DNA of 64,000 bases from Adiantum capillus-veneris (GCA_014529385.2 CM043970.1:49779898-49843897), one strand, 5' to 3'. Shown: positions 33,879 to 45,855, counted from the first letter of the stretch. Notes: generated by a model not told the origin, from the letters alone. A program made the numbers and translations.

Positions 33879-36800
33879 ATGGATTCCGCCAAGTCATCGG
33901 CAACGAAGAGAAAAAGACCAACAATCAAAGATGCTCTTGCAGAAGCGGAACCCTTTGACATTCCAGCAGAAACCCTCAAGCCAACCAAAACTTGGGTGGA
34001 GGAAGCAGTATTGGAGAAAGAGGGAATAAAGATCTACCAGGGGACTTTCAGAGATCCTCAAGGGCAAGCGGTGGATATACCGATGATCCCACAAGAATTG
34101 GTGGATTATAGCAGGTCAGAGAACATCAGCAGGTACCTGGAAAGGGCAGACTTGCACAGATTCTTCACCTCGAGACCATCAGGTATAGATACAAGAAGAG
34201 TGTATGAGTTGGCAACCTCCATTTAGAAGGATGGGAAAGCCACATTGACAGCAATAGATGGAGAGAAAGTAGAGGTACAGATCACTCCACAGCTCATTGC
34301 AGATGCATTGAAGCTGCACAACAAAGGGAGCTCTATCAGGGAAAGAAGGGAGGCCATAGAGGTTTATGGGTCCAAGAAACAGAATGCAACCTATGGAGGT
34401 ATGGCAGACCAAAGAGCGGCAACCCTTTGCCGACTGTACAACCAGTTTCTCCATATTTGCAGTAAAAGACCGCAAAAGTATACGACACCACCCCATGCCA
34501 TTGCAACTACCATCACATGGGCATTGAAGAGCAATATGCCAAAAGAGGTGAATTACGCTCAACACATCCACGAGCAAGTAATTGCCATGCACAACGAGAA
34601 GCCAAAGTATATAGGAGGAGCTGAAGTTCTGACAAGAATAGCTTATGAAGCTATTGGAGCCAGAGATCAATGGCCAAAGGTTCCCTCCCAGAATGAGTGG
34701 CTTAGAGAAGCCGATGAGAAGGAAGAACAGCCTGAAGTATCCAAGAGGGCATCCACAAGAGCACGCAGGAAACTAGAAATAGTTTCAGAACCTGAAGAGG
34801 ATGTGGATGAGCCGCTTATGAAGAAAGCAAAGAAGAAGGTTGCTCCCAAGCAAACCAAAAGTCAGAAAGCGGCAAGAATGGAAAGACTGGTGGAGCAGTT
34901 TAGAGCGGAAAGAGCTCTAAAGGGGGACTTTGAAGAAAAGTGGGTTCCAGACCCCACTAAAGTCGGAACTAGCTCATCCAGGCCACATGTTGATCAATAT
35001 GATCAATATATTAGAGCTTATGAGGAGTCAGAGGCTATACTGGAGTAGCAACCTGTCGAGCCATACACTGAAGAGGAAGTACAACTTTTAAAAGCTGAGC
35101 TGAAAAAGGACGATAAGGGGAAGAAGAAAGTAGATGAGTCTACCGAACCTCAAGAGAAAGACGGGCAAGCAAACAAAGGGAAAGCCAAGATGACTGAGGA
35201 CAATCAGCCCTCCTTTACTGATGTACCAAGCCCGAAGAAGACGGAAATCATTGTGGAAGAGACCACAGTAGAGATGGACACGACTGGTATGGAAAAGCCG
35301 GAGGCCGAGACTAAGGAAAAGGAGATAGATCCAATTCAGCAAAAGAAAAACGATTATGAGGATCTGGTAGCGATAGGGTACACTGAAGAAGAGGCCCTTG
35401 AGGCAGTTTATGGGATCCACCTACAAAAACAAGATGATCGGAGAGGGACAGAGAAAAAAATAAAGAGTACAAAAGAGAGTGAAGAGAAACTGGACGAGCA
35501 GAACGTACTAGAAGAGCCGAAGCCAGTGGAGGTGGTGGCAGAAAAAGCTCTAGAGTTGACAGATGAAGATGAAAAAGACATGCACATGGTGCATGAACTG
35601 CTCAGCAAGATCAAAGAAAGATCCAAGGCAAAGGAAGTGGAGATTGAGACAGCCAAACAAAGGGAAGCCGAGTTGCAGAGGAAATTAGAGGATGCTATGA
35701 CTGAATCTGAAAGTCATAAAGCATCACTCTACGACGCGGAAAACAAGAGAGACGGCTTGATACTCCAGCTAGCCGAGGCTTCAAGAGAAGTAACAAGTGC
35801 ACAGGAAGCAAGGGAGCGGATGGAAGACGATTTGGAGGCGGCTAAAGATGAGCTCATTGAGCTAAGGGAAAGAGTCGAGCTCCAAGAAAGAACAATCACT
35901 AGACTCAGGACTACCCCTAGAGCTAGCAGAGCAGGAACCGAACAAGAGGGAGCTCTTGTACCAGCTCTGGAAGACCAGGTCCGAAGCTTACAAAGAGAGC
36001 TAAGATTAGAGCAAGTGCAAAGGTTGCACATTGCGGAGGGATCATTGGCAGCAGAGGAGAGGCTCACTTTAGAAAATCAAAACCTAAGAACAGAGAATGA
36101 GACCCTCCGCAAACAGCTCCAAGATCTACAAGAGCAACAAAGAAGAGAGACAGAGACACCACAAGAAGAATCAGGTGGAGCAGCCATAGAGCTACCAGAA
36201 ACTGGAGAGGCAACCACAATTGAAGATCCAGCCCCAGTTCAAGAGGTGGCCTCAACTTCAGGAATCTCTGAAGAAGAAGAACAAAGGCTCCATGACCAAA
36301 TAGAAAAGTCAGCAGAGGAGAGTGCCAAGGCGGAAATGGAATGGGAGAGGAGACTCCTAATCTCCATTAGACTTCAGGGACTAGACACAAAAGTGCTCCA
36401 TGAAGAGTGGATGCAACCCAGCCTGCCTTTCCCTTTGATGAAATTTGAAGTGCTAAAGACGAAAAAGAGAATAGAGGAGGAGCAGTATGTCACTCTTTAT
36501 GAAGGCGACATCACAAAAGAGGAACAATCAAAGAAGATTGTAGATTCGCAGCTTAGATGGAGGAAAGGTTGGATGAACAAATACCTAGCCTACCTCATCT
36601 ACTTGGTGGAGGCACCAAAGGAGATTCGGGAGAATGCAACCTTCTGTCCGGTGCCAAGAGTCAGAAGCTGGAAAGAGCATGGCAGGATTGCAGAAAAGAA
36701 ACCAAATTGGCTTAATTACCCCAGGATGCCAGGACCAAAGGCAGGAGAGAGAATAGGTAAAGCCTACATGGTGAAAACCCTAACGGGCACCATCAAGCTC

Positions 36801-37154
36801 TTTACTGGCTCTCCTGACCTTTCGTGTCAGATGCTCAAGAAAATCTGCAGGACTCTCTTAGCTTGCATTGAAGTGTTCGTGCCAGATAAAGCCACGACCT
36901 CGAGTCTACTATCGACGGCCGACACAGTGACTGATATGATATATGATCTTTCATTGCAGCCTTCTCCAAAAGTGTTGCACCTCCTATACCAGAGGATTAT
37001 GTTTTTGCCTAGCTTCCACATGCAAACATTCGAAGAAGCTTTCTACACCGGCTTTTTCACCCACGAGAGTAAAATATTCGGCCCAACCTTGACCATTGGC
37101 AACCTACGATACGAATCACATTTGCAGATGCTCAAGACGACAGGACTTTATTGA
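33879..37154 (+). pseudogene. Element C third ORF, coiled-coil protein
   Basis: One frame of about 1,090 codons from ATG 33879 with TAG at 34224 and 35046. N-terminal: basic, nuclear-signal-like TKRKRPTIKD, then an unrecognised 250-residue domain (IPMIPQELVDYSRSENISRYL, VQITPQLIADALKL). Its pattern recalls the 'putative plant transposon' domain of Athila proteins, but weakly. Middle: Lys/Glu-rich linker, then heptad coiled coil at about 35580-36150 (LEDAMTESESH, LENQNLRTENETLRKQL). C-terminal: about 270 residues (36330-37154) with PKKPNWLNYPRMPGPK-like core, conserved about 84% by hand count in the copy at 63108-63932. It takes the position of the env-like gene of Athila elements; no signal peptide or membrane segment is seen. 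Confidence 0.75.
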
Positions 37155-37169
37155 CCAAGCATAAAAGTC

Positions 37170-37187
37170 ATGTCAGGGACGACATGA
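37170..37187 (+). repeat. Conserved inverted repeat before PPT
   Basis: CATGTC-AGGGAC-GACATG lies just before the PPT. The copy on the minus strand near 63.08 kb keeps CATGCCAGGGACGACATG in the same place. Confidence 0.6.
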
Positions 37188-37189
37188 AA

Positions 37190-37203
37190 GCGGAGGGGGG
37201 GAG
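37190..37203 (+). promoter_or_regulatory. Polypurine tract of element C
   Basis: GCGGAGGGGGGGAG directly before the 3' LTR. Matched by the minus-strand copy at 63056-63069. Confidence 0.9.
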
Positions 37204-38138
37204 TGTTGAGCCAGCATAGGATCACACCCACATTTTTGCTCACACTCATCATTTTGTAACCATTGATTGTAATAAATGTCTTTCCGACATTAATTTTGAT
37301 TTGAGCCATTCATTAAGTAACGGGACTCAATTGAGTTTCCAGCTTGTAATTCCAAAGTAATTTCACTTGCTGATGTAATTAGTTAGAGATGTTCTCACCT
37401 CCAAGGCTGAGGTATATAAGCCAAAGTTTTTGTAACCTAAAGGGGGAGATTCAGTTTTTAATCAAAGTGAGTTTTTGAGCGCCGTGACTGTGTCTGAGAG
37501 AGAGTGAGAGAGTCTTATCTACTTGCTGCGAGAGCTACGGAGCCGCCATTGGAGAAGCGACACCGCCATTGTGTTAGCAACGGCGAGAGCTACGCACAGA
37601 TACCAAGAGTGCGCGCTATCGGCTTCTATGTGTGGTAAGTTCCTACGAGCTTCAGTGTGAGTTTTCTTCCAACTCGTGTGTCGGAATGGAGCGTGTAGCA
37701 TATCTATAGAACCACAACGAGTAGAGCTACACATTAGTACCATCGGGGTCAAGTTTCGATCACCTGTATTTTTCGGCCTGTCTTCATACTCGTTTACCGC
37801 ACGGAGTGGTTATAGGTTGATTTTGCAGTTCAAGTCTTTAGGGTGTTGTTCTTACCTAGTGTATAGACTTCCCCTTGAGTTTGAGATCGATTCAATGATT
37901 CTAGATCCTGTTTCGTATAGCATTCGTTCGTAGTACGGATTTCAGTCACTTGCGTATTCTAGAACTTAGATTTGATTTCCTTAGTAGTGATTGTCATTAG
38001 AAGGTCGAGTAGGTGATTTGACACCCACCTAGTTTTTTCCATGCGCCTGCGGGTCAAGCTTCGTCCTCGTCTGACAAATTCTGTTGTTGGTTGAGTTCTC
38101 GCTATTTAGCTTCCGCTAGCGGCGTAACTGCCTTAACA
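37204..38138 (+). mobile_element. 3' LTR of element C
   Basis: 935 bp, TGTT...AACA, with TATATAAG at 37413-37420. The palindrome-like TCATACGCGT of the 5' LTR is changed to TCATACTCGT. The GA run near 37496 is 6 bp shorter. Confidence 0.95.
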
Positions 38139-38140
38139 CT

Positions 38141-38145
38141 CTATG
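38141..38145. repeat. Putative target-site duplication of element C (right)
   Basis: CTATG, two bases beyond the canonical AACA end at 38138. Confidence 0.35.
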
Positions 38146-39059
38146 TGAGGTGCCTAGACCCTGTTTTTGTGTTTTTGGTGGGTGGGTTAGTTGTTTGCAT
38201 GCATACACATAATCTATGAGTAGTAAAAAACTCACCACTAGCTCTGCTTGCCATGGGAATGCTTGATCTGTGCATATGGGCTCTTTGAAGAACGCGTGTG
38301 TTCGCTCTCTCCCGCAAAGTCACTAGGTGGAAATGACTAGAAATTCCCCGAAGTTAGTATATGTGCCTAGTGCTTTCGAAAACCCATTTTCCTTTTTGAT
38401 CCCATCATTCCATGTGCATACCTTAGATTTATAGCAGGTCTTTTGGACTTTGTTTGACCTAGATATGACGGGTTTACCTTCCGGGCCCCGTTGTTTTTAG
38501 GCCAAAATTTGACGTCATCTGTTTGCTTCCAACCTTTTTTTGTGAGTTCCTTTTGTTATGGCATTCTGTGGTTTGTCTTCAAATTATCCATTGCCTTTTT
38601 AGATTTTTATTAGATTTTTAGGAAGAAAAATACTAAAAAGGTACTAAAAAATATGGAAATTCTCAAAATTGAGCAAAATCAATCAAAAAACAATCCCAAA
38701 AATTATTCAAAATTAGGTAAGCTATTCGTGGCTTAAGAAAATAAGCTTTCTGCTATGTACAAAGTATTTAAAGCCATCTTTGGTCTATTTTTGTGCCTTT
38801 TCTCAATTTTTGGACCAAGGTTGACCATTTTATTAGTAACAAAGTACTGAAAGATTTTGTATAGAGTATATACAAGAGTATGGGATTATTTTGGCCTTGA
38901 CATGACCTGATACCCCTTTACTTAATTTTCAGGCATTACTTAGCATTTTTTAAAGAAAAATCCAATTGCAATAAAGCACAACAAGGTTTAAACCGAATGT
39001 AAACAATGCATGGTAATACATATAAAACCTTTTGCCTGACTGAGTTTTACCATGTCTCC
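38146..39059. other. Unassigned AT-rich DNA
   Basis: No gene. It follows element C and does not continue the chromovirus gag found on its left side. It may be the 3' part of the minus-strand relative at 39060-41990. Confidence 0.35.
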
Positions 39060-41990
39060 CCCTCCCGTGTCTGAGTCCTCCTGGACGAGTTGGAAACTAT
39101 GGGTTCAAGGCGGGTGGAGCCATAGTTCTTGGTCCATATAACCACTATTGGAGTATGGCAACACATGCTTTTATAGGTAGCTAGAAGAAATCAACAAGAT
39201 CCGCCATGTTGATGGCTTTCTTGGGTTGTTTTGGCCGCCATACGTGTTGTTTCCTTAGTTGCTTTTGTTGTTGGATGATTTGATGTTTGATTTGTGTTTT
39301 TTACATTGGTATCCAGATCCAAAGCTGATGTTTTTGTGCTTGATATACTTCTTTGGCAATTTAGACTTACTTTGTTGACTTGGTTGGTCTTTGATTGTCT
39401 AAGTGGTCCTTTGTTGGTTTGTTTGGCCGTATATCAGGATTCAGCTGACTGCACTTCCAAATCCAAATAAACTCTTGTGATTTTTGAGCTTGAACAAACT
39501 TCTTTGGTACCCATATTTTTGTGATTTTATCAGGGGTTTGTCATATGGGTATTTTAGATGTTACTGAAGTCTTTTTTGGCTTCATTAGGTGAAATTTGGA
39601 CTCACAAAGGGGCCCTTTAAGGAGTTTGACTTTACCTCTCTCTACCAAAACGGGCGCATGGATAATTTTTTGCAAACAAGCTCCAAAGTTGGCGGAGGTT
39701 TGACAATTATAATATCCTCTTCAAGCTCTATCTACTGATATATAGCACGCCATGAGATTCCTCATATTTTAGAAGATTCTTTTTTTGATTCACCTATGAT
39801 GTGACAACTCTGTCGGAATCTAAGTGAATCAAAAAAAGAATCTTCTAAAATATGAGGAATCTCATGGCGTGCTATATATCAGTAGATAGAGCTTGAAGAG
39901 GACATTGTAACTGTCAAACCTCCGCCAAATTTGGAGTTTGTTTGCAAAAATTTATCCATGCGCCCGTTTTGATAGAGAGAGGTAAAGTCAAACTCCTTAA
40001 AGGGCCCCTTTGTGAGTCCAAATTTCACCTAATGTGTTGATATTGGGTGATATTTTGGCATGTATTTCATCCTTCCTGACCCAAACCTGCTTTGTTTTGT
40101 GGCTTTGGGAACCATCTTGGCATTTTTTTTGTCGGATTCTTGGTTGATGATGGTGTGGATTGAGCTAATTCCATCTTGTCTTGGTTTGTTGGAGTTTGCA
40201 TGGATTATTTGGGAATCCATTGCATGGTTCTTGTAGGCAAAGGTTTGTTGCCCTTGTCAATAGTCATTTCCCTTGCTTTCCATGGGGCTGTGAATTTATG
40301 GCTATCCTAACAGTAGTTTGTGTTGGTTTTGATTGTCTTCTACCACATAAAATTTGTGTGGATAGACATAGTTATTGATTTGAACATACAAGGTTACCAA
40401 CCCTAATAATTTGATTGGATGGTCAGTGTAGCTCTGCATCTCTTCTGAGACCTTGTGAAGCTCTGCATCTTGGCCAATCTTCTTATATAGGATGAGGGAA
40501 ATCATATTACCTTGGGCTCCTATGTTGAGTAGAGTGGTCGCTTCAACTTGGTTGTTACCAATATTGACTTTTATCATTGGGTCCACTCTATCCTCTTTCA
40601 ATTTGTCTATGGAAATGGCATTGATTTGTAGTGGTCTCCCATGTTGTTGTTTTTGGCATAGAAGCTTTTGTATAGCCATTCGTTTCTTAGCTTTTGTTTG
40701 TGCTTCTTCCACAACGTGTTGCTTTTCTTTTGTTCATTGTTTCTTGTAATGGATTTGCTGTAGCATTTCTTGGGTTAGTGGTACAAGGTACTTTGTTAGC
40801 CTACATCCACTAATCCAGTTAGGCATTTCCTCTCCATCTAATGTCGCAAGTTGGACGGTGCCACTTGGTGAAAATTTTTTGATCACAAGGGTTCACATCC
40901 CTTGCCTTTTGAGTTTCTTAGCATGTTGTTTTAGGGTATACACCAAAACATAATCCCCGATTCCGGTTTTAAATTCTTTTGATTGCACATGCTTGTCGAA
41001 GAACTCCTTTCGGCACCTTTTTTGAGCATAGATAGATGCTGTCGCTTGAAGGTGTAGCTCATCTAGTTTTTTCAATTTATCTATCCTTGATGACAATTCA
41101 TGACCAGTCCACTCTAGTTGCTTAGCTACTCGCAGAGTTGGGATTAAGAATTCAATGGGAAGAATGGCATTAAGACCAAACACCATATTGTAGGGTGTTG
41201 TTTCAATGGATGTCTTATAGGCCACTCTATATGCCCACATGCTTGAATGTAACTTCTGGTCCCAATCCGTTCATGATTCCATCATAATTTTTGTCAATAC
41301 TGTGCAAAGTGTTTTATTAGTAGCTTCTGCTTGACCATTGGCTTGTGGATGGTATGGGGAAAAAGTCTTATGGACAATCATAAATTTGTCAAAAAGATTT
41401 TCAATAACCTCATTTAGGAAGTGTGCACCTCTATCACTGACAATTTCTATTGGTAATTTATATCTCACAAAGAAATTTTCATATATAAACTGTGCAGTGG
41501 TTTTGGCATCTGCCTTTTGTGTGGCTTTTTCTTTAGCCCATTTTGTAGATAGTCTGTGGCAACAATGATATATGGGGCATGAGATTTGTGAGCGAGTGGT
41601 GAAATTTGTCCCACAAAGTCTAAACCCCACTTAGCAAATGCCCTTGCTCCGATCATTGGCTGTAATGGAATCTCATCTCTTTTTAAGGGTACTTTGATAC
41701 ATTGGCAATCATCACATTGTTTAACATATTCATCTGCATCCATGTGCAATGTAGGCCACCAACTTCTAGCAGTTAAGACAATTCTAGCTGTCTTATCTCC
41801 CGAGAAATGGCCTCCACAAATTCCTCCATGTGCTTGCTCTAAGATAGGCAATTTTTTTTTTTTGGCAGCCCATATCCTGAGTTGGTTATCCGTTCCTCTC
41901 TTATAGAGCTGATTTTCAATGAGTGTGATCTCGTACTTTTAAGGACTACTTTTCAAATTTTGGACCACCTCTCTCTTGGTATGCACTTGA
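39060..41990 (-). pseudogene. Relative of element C: integrase, protease 2, tail
   Basis: Minus strand, several frameshifts. At 41.9-41.5 kb NQLYKRGTDNQLR, zinc domain HX6H...CDDC, and FAKWGLDFVGQ; at 41271-41630 IVSDRGAHF and PQANGQAEATN; at 40893-41240 the integrase C-terminal domain; at 40302-40712 the second protease domain, whose DSGA has become NIGA (catalytic Asp lost); near 40080 KQSRFGSGRMK and at about 39.2 kb VWRPKQPKK, matching the tail of element C. Homology stops near 41990, so the first zinc domain is not covered. A hairpin lies inside at 39583-40034. Non-functional. Confidence 0.85.
39583..40034. repeat. Long hairpin: 211 bp inverted repeat, 30 bp loop
   Basis: Left arm 39583-39793, loop 39794-39823, right arm 39824-40034, with about seven mismatches by hand count (about 97% identity). 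Arms contain no gene. No clear target-site duplication. It could be a fold-back/MITE-type element or a hairpin formed by inverted duplication. Confidence 0.9.
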
Positions 41991-43322
41991 TGGCAAGGCT
42001 TCGCGGAGGAGGAGGAACCTGATGCATGAAAATCACAAAAAAAATGTATGTATATATTTTGTACATAGCTATGGTTTTGACACATTTGGATCTTGGAAAT
42101 AAGGAGATGTAGGAACAAACCATATGAAAAATAAATAAATTCAATGGATGCTGATTCTACTGGACTGTCACTACCTGCCGGTCACTATAGGTGAAGAATA
42201 AGAGTGAATAGTGAAAGGGAGGAGAATCTTATGCATTATAGAGTTTGAGTCAACAAAATATTATCAAATTCAAGCATAATTCACTTGTGGACACAAGACT
42301 TGCAAATGGAGTAAAGAGGGGACCACCTCGAAGACTTTTGGAAGGGAAAAGACAGACACATATTTTTGTGGGATTTTTTTTATTTTTTCAATTTCAAATT
42401 GGAAAAAGTTTTCAACCAAAAAATTGTAGGCATTGAGCTAATCTTTCTGCTTTTTTTTTATATATAATTTTTAAAGCTGTGGTTTGGGAGATATGGCCAA
42501 AATGTTGGAGCCTATCTGTCCACATGGGGAAGAAGTCACGATTATCCAACTACACACACAATTTCTTATAGGTGTCTCTCCATTATTGCTGGATTTTCTC
42601 TTATTTTATCAAGATTCTCTCAAATATTATAAGGAAGCTCTTGGACTCAAGCTATGGAAGGTGGCATGGAGACAAAGCTTGCCATGATGAAGGCGATTAG
42701 GAGGAAATTGGTCAATAAGCAGGGAACATGGAGCTCTCTCATTAGAGAAATGCCCCTAATTGAGGTTACTTTGTAATAACCCCTCTTGCTCAAAATCTCT
42801 CTTCTAATCACTCTCTTGGCCTATAAAAGGAGGCCTCCTCTTTTGTAAACGGACAGACACAATCAAGCTCTAGCACTCACGCTCTCATATGTATATCCTT
42901 GTGTATGCACCTTTACGCAACATAGTTTTACTATGGCATAGTATTGGCTATGGTTTCCTTTATGTATCCCTTGTTGTAATAGCACTCTTTGATTGCGTGA
43001 TTTGTTCATTTTTTCTCTATTACACACCACTTTGGTTGTTTTGTTTGTGGTTTAGAAATTGAATTGATCCTCTTGAGAACCTCTTACCCATGCTCACAAA
43101 ATTCTATCATACAATAGAGGAGCTACACGAGGAGTATGATTGTGCATCCAGATTTCCATTTTGGGCGTATTTCAACCCTCTTTTTGGAGTTAGAGTGCGT
43201 TTGCATACAAAAATGCTAAGGTTCAAGATTCTACAGATCTGCAATTTGGTGGTGCAGAAAGATTTGGTTTGGCTACAGTGCACACAAATACTATTTAGTA
43301 TAGTCAAACATGTGTATATAAG
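41991..43322. other. Unassigned DNA with a promoter-like TATA box
   Basis: No gene recognised. TATAAAAGG at 42822-42830, within GGCCTATAAAAGGAGGCCTC, looks like an LTR or gene promoter, but no LTR ends could be set around it. Confidence 0.35.
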
Positions 43323-43736
43323 TGTTGTGGATAAGGGATATGTACATTTATTACTCAAGTGCTCATTACGAGCTATGGTCATTTGTGCCGACCGACCAAT
43401 GTGTATTCATTTTGAGCATTGAAGAATTTATTAATAAAATACGTGCGAGAGGGAAATGCTCACTCTTGCACGGGGGGAGATTGTACCCAATGCTTTTGTG
43501 TTTCTTACCTCCCCTCCTCTCTTCTCTCTTGACATGCCGGAGTGGCACTCTGCTCTAGGAGGCGCATCTGCACGTGCTCTTCTGCTCTCTCATGCGCTCT
43601 ATATCTCTCTCTCTTGGTGTACGACTTCTATTCTATGCTCACAATATTTGCCAGGTATGCATATTAGTCTATTTTATGGGTTGCAATATGTTGTCTTTGG
43701 TATTTTGCAGGGTCTTTCATGCATCCGTTTGTAGCA
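43323..43736 (+). mobile_element. Copia LTR, isolated
   Basis: 414 bp, TGTT...AGCA, closely related to the LTR at 49028-49438 over its full length (for example AGGGA(T/C)ATGTACATTTATTACT). A primer site follows at 43738. No internal coding sequence was recognised after it. Confidence 0.8.
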
Positions 43737-43737
43737 A

Positions 43738-43751
43738 TGGTATCAAAGATC
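43738..43751 (+). promoter_or_regulatory. Degenerate tRNA-iMet primer site
   Basis: TGGTATCAAAGATC: the first eight bases match TGGTATCAGAGC, with one change following. It lies one base after the LTR end. Confidence 0.6.
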
Positions 43752-44320
43752 TGGCTACGTTCTTGTCCTTGCAATAACCAAAGCTTTGGAGACAATAAAC
43801 CTCAACCATCAGTATTTTCTTTGGTTTTGTACATGAAATTACAATTTATTCATAAGTGATTTCCTAGTACAATATCAAGTGCAAGTTGTTGATTTGTGTT
43901 TACACAAAAAGAGCATAACATAATAGAATCTACAATCCATACGAATAATATTTATAATAGTGCGTTATATATAGACGTAATGGTTGCTAGATGTATAGAT
44001 GCATAGAATGAGTAAGCATGAAGAAGAAGAGGAGGAATTTCTCAAGAGGTTGGAATTAAGCTCAAAGGGTAGCAGTAGATAAAGAGGAATACATGAACTC
44101 TTCAAGTCAAAAAGTTTCTCTAGCTGAGGTGATGAGGTAGAAGAGTAGAAGAATGAGAAGCAAATTGATTGCTATGGGATGTAACCCTAGGCACATGCCC
44201 GTAACCACTTCTCTCCCAAGTAGTGCTGGTTGCCATAGCCTGAGTGCTTCACCATGAAAAAATTTGTCCACAAAACAACCACTGTATTCGTATACGCTCA
44301 TCTACGCCACTCATCTACCT

Positions 44321-44493
<173 letters not shown>

Positions 44494-45314
44494 TGTTAAT
44501 CATTGCCATTCTCAGCCACCGGAGAAAATGGTGCTCTTTCTCTCTCTGGATCTGTTCAACGAACTTCAACCATCATCCCTCTCTCATGCAATGAAGAACT
44601 GTCTTTCTCTCTCCCTCTGGTCTACCAACACTCTCCCGATCTTGGCAAGCAAGTGCCACCCACCCTCTCCACCCACCCACTCCTCTCCATGCAAGGAAAT
44701 CAGCCACCAAAAACGATCAGCCAATGATGCTCTAACTTCATACTGATGCCCTTTGGTGGCTACCAACCAACCTTAAGACTTGAAAACTAGAATGCCAATC
44801 AACAAGCTCTGTACTCGCACTATGGATTTGCCCTGGCCTTTTTAGCCAATTTTTTGCTACTGATGACATACGTTCATGTTGAAGCCGACTAATAAAAGAT
44901 TCCCCATGCTGATCTTGTAATAGACCATAAAGCATCCATGGTACTAGTTGTTTGTACATGACTTGATGCCCATGCCAGACATGTCTCTGCATACAAGTTT
45001 ACAATTTTGGGACTCCACAATGGCATTTAGTGTGCAACAAGTTGAGAAGATGACCGCCTTTAATGTTGTGTCCTTTTACTTCTTGAACAAGAGCATGTAA
45101 TGGAAGAAGTATGGATATGTTCCTCACTTGCTCTTAGTCCCAAGGGCGCACCTCCCCTCCTAAACTGGAGTTCTCTATCTCTCTCTTCCTCTCTACACAA
45201 CCGCCACAAGCCCCATCAACCCTCTCGATCGCCCATTGCTCATGGAGTGAATCACCTAACATGTCACCTACTTTGGAACGGCATGCTGCACTGCATAGAT
45301 TGGTAGCTTCTCAC

Positions 45315-45316
<2 letters not shown>

Positions 45317-45360
<44 letters not shown>
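45317..45360. repeat. Poly-C run of 44
   Basis: Forty-four consecutive C. Runs of this length are rare in plant DNA and are also hard to sequence, so the exact length is uncertain. Confidence 0.85.
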
Positions 45361-45819
45361 ACCATGCACCATACATTCATGTAGAGCGTATCTCTCCCTA
45401 ACCCTCTCTCCTAGTATGGTTAATTATAGAGGTGAACATTGACGAATCTCTTCAACGATTGTTTCTCTCGTTTTCTCTATCTCTGTCCCCCATTACGAGT
45501 GCGTACAGTAGTGGCAACTATCGTAGCTCTTCAGCGTGACCGATGCAGCTTGCTCTCGGACAAAGCCTGCTGTAGAGCATCCTCGCGCATTGACGACGAC
45601 GATGTTGATGATTTTTTTTTTTAGTCTTTTATGGAATGCCAACAAACCCCAATCTCTTTGCAATCAATTTGATTGCAGCTTTCAAGAACAAGTAGAGGGT
45701 ACCCAGCTGGAAAAAATTAAAAAAATGGTGGCATTAGTTTGAAATGAAAAAGGGAATGGTGCACGGTGTGAGGAAAACGTAAGGGTGGGAGAAGGTCACA
45801 CACGTGGCTTGGCATGCCG

Positions 45820-45821
<2 letters not shown>

Positions 45822-45852
<31 letters not shown>
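45822..45852. repeat. (CT)n microsatellite
   Basis: CT dinucleotide repeat of about 31 bp. Confidence 0.95.

Positions 45853-45855
<3 letters not shown>

Larger units (their letters stand above)
19137..38138 (+). mobile_element. Element C: 19 kb Athila/Tat-like Ty3/gypsy
   Basis: Complete in outline: LTRs 19137-20074 and 37204-38138, tRNA-Asp PBS, leader, gag-protease, pol, a second protease domain, a third ORF and PPT. By hand alignment the LTRs differ by roughly 32 substitutions plus two small indels (about 96-97% identical), so insertion is not very recent. The tRNA-Asp PBS, the lack of a chromodomain and the extra 3' ORF point to the non-chromoviral Athila/Tat branch. At 19 kb it is unusually large for Athila and comparable to Ogre-type elements. 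I saw no extra archaeal-type RNase H, which many Tat elements have. Confidence 0.9.

Noticed and set aside
34245-35048. Third ORF as a host gene or a true envelope gene
   Set aside because: It lies between a retroelement PPT and pol, recurs beside another LTR of the family, and shows no signal peptide or membrane segment.
42480-43080. LTR around TATAAAAGG at 42822
   Set aside because: A convincing TATA box, but no paired termini, PBS or partner copy was found.
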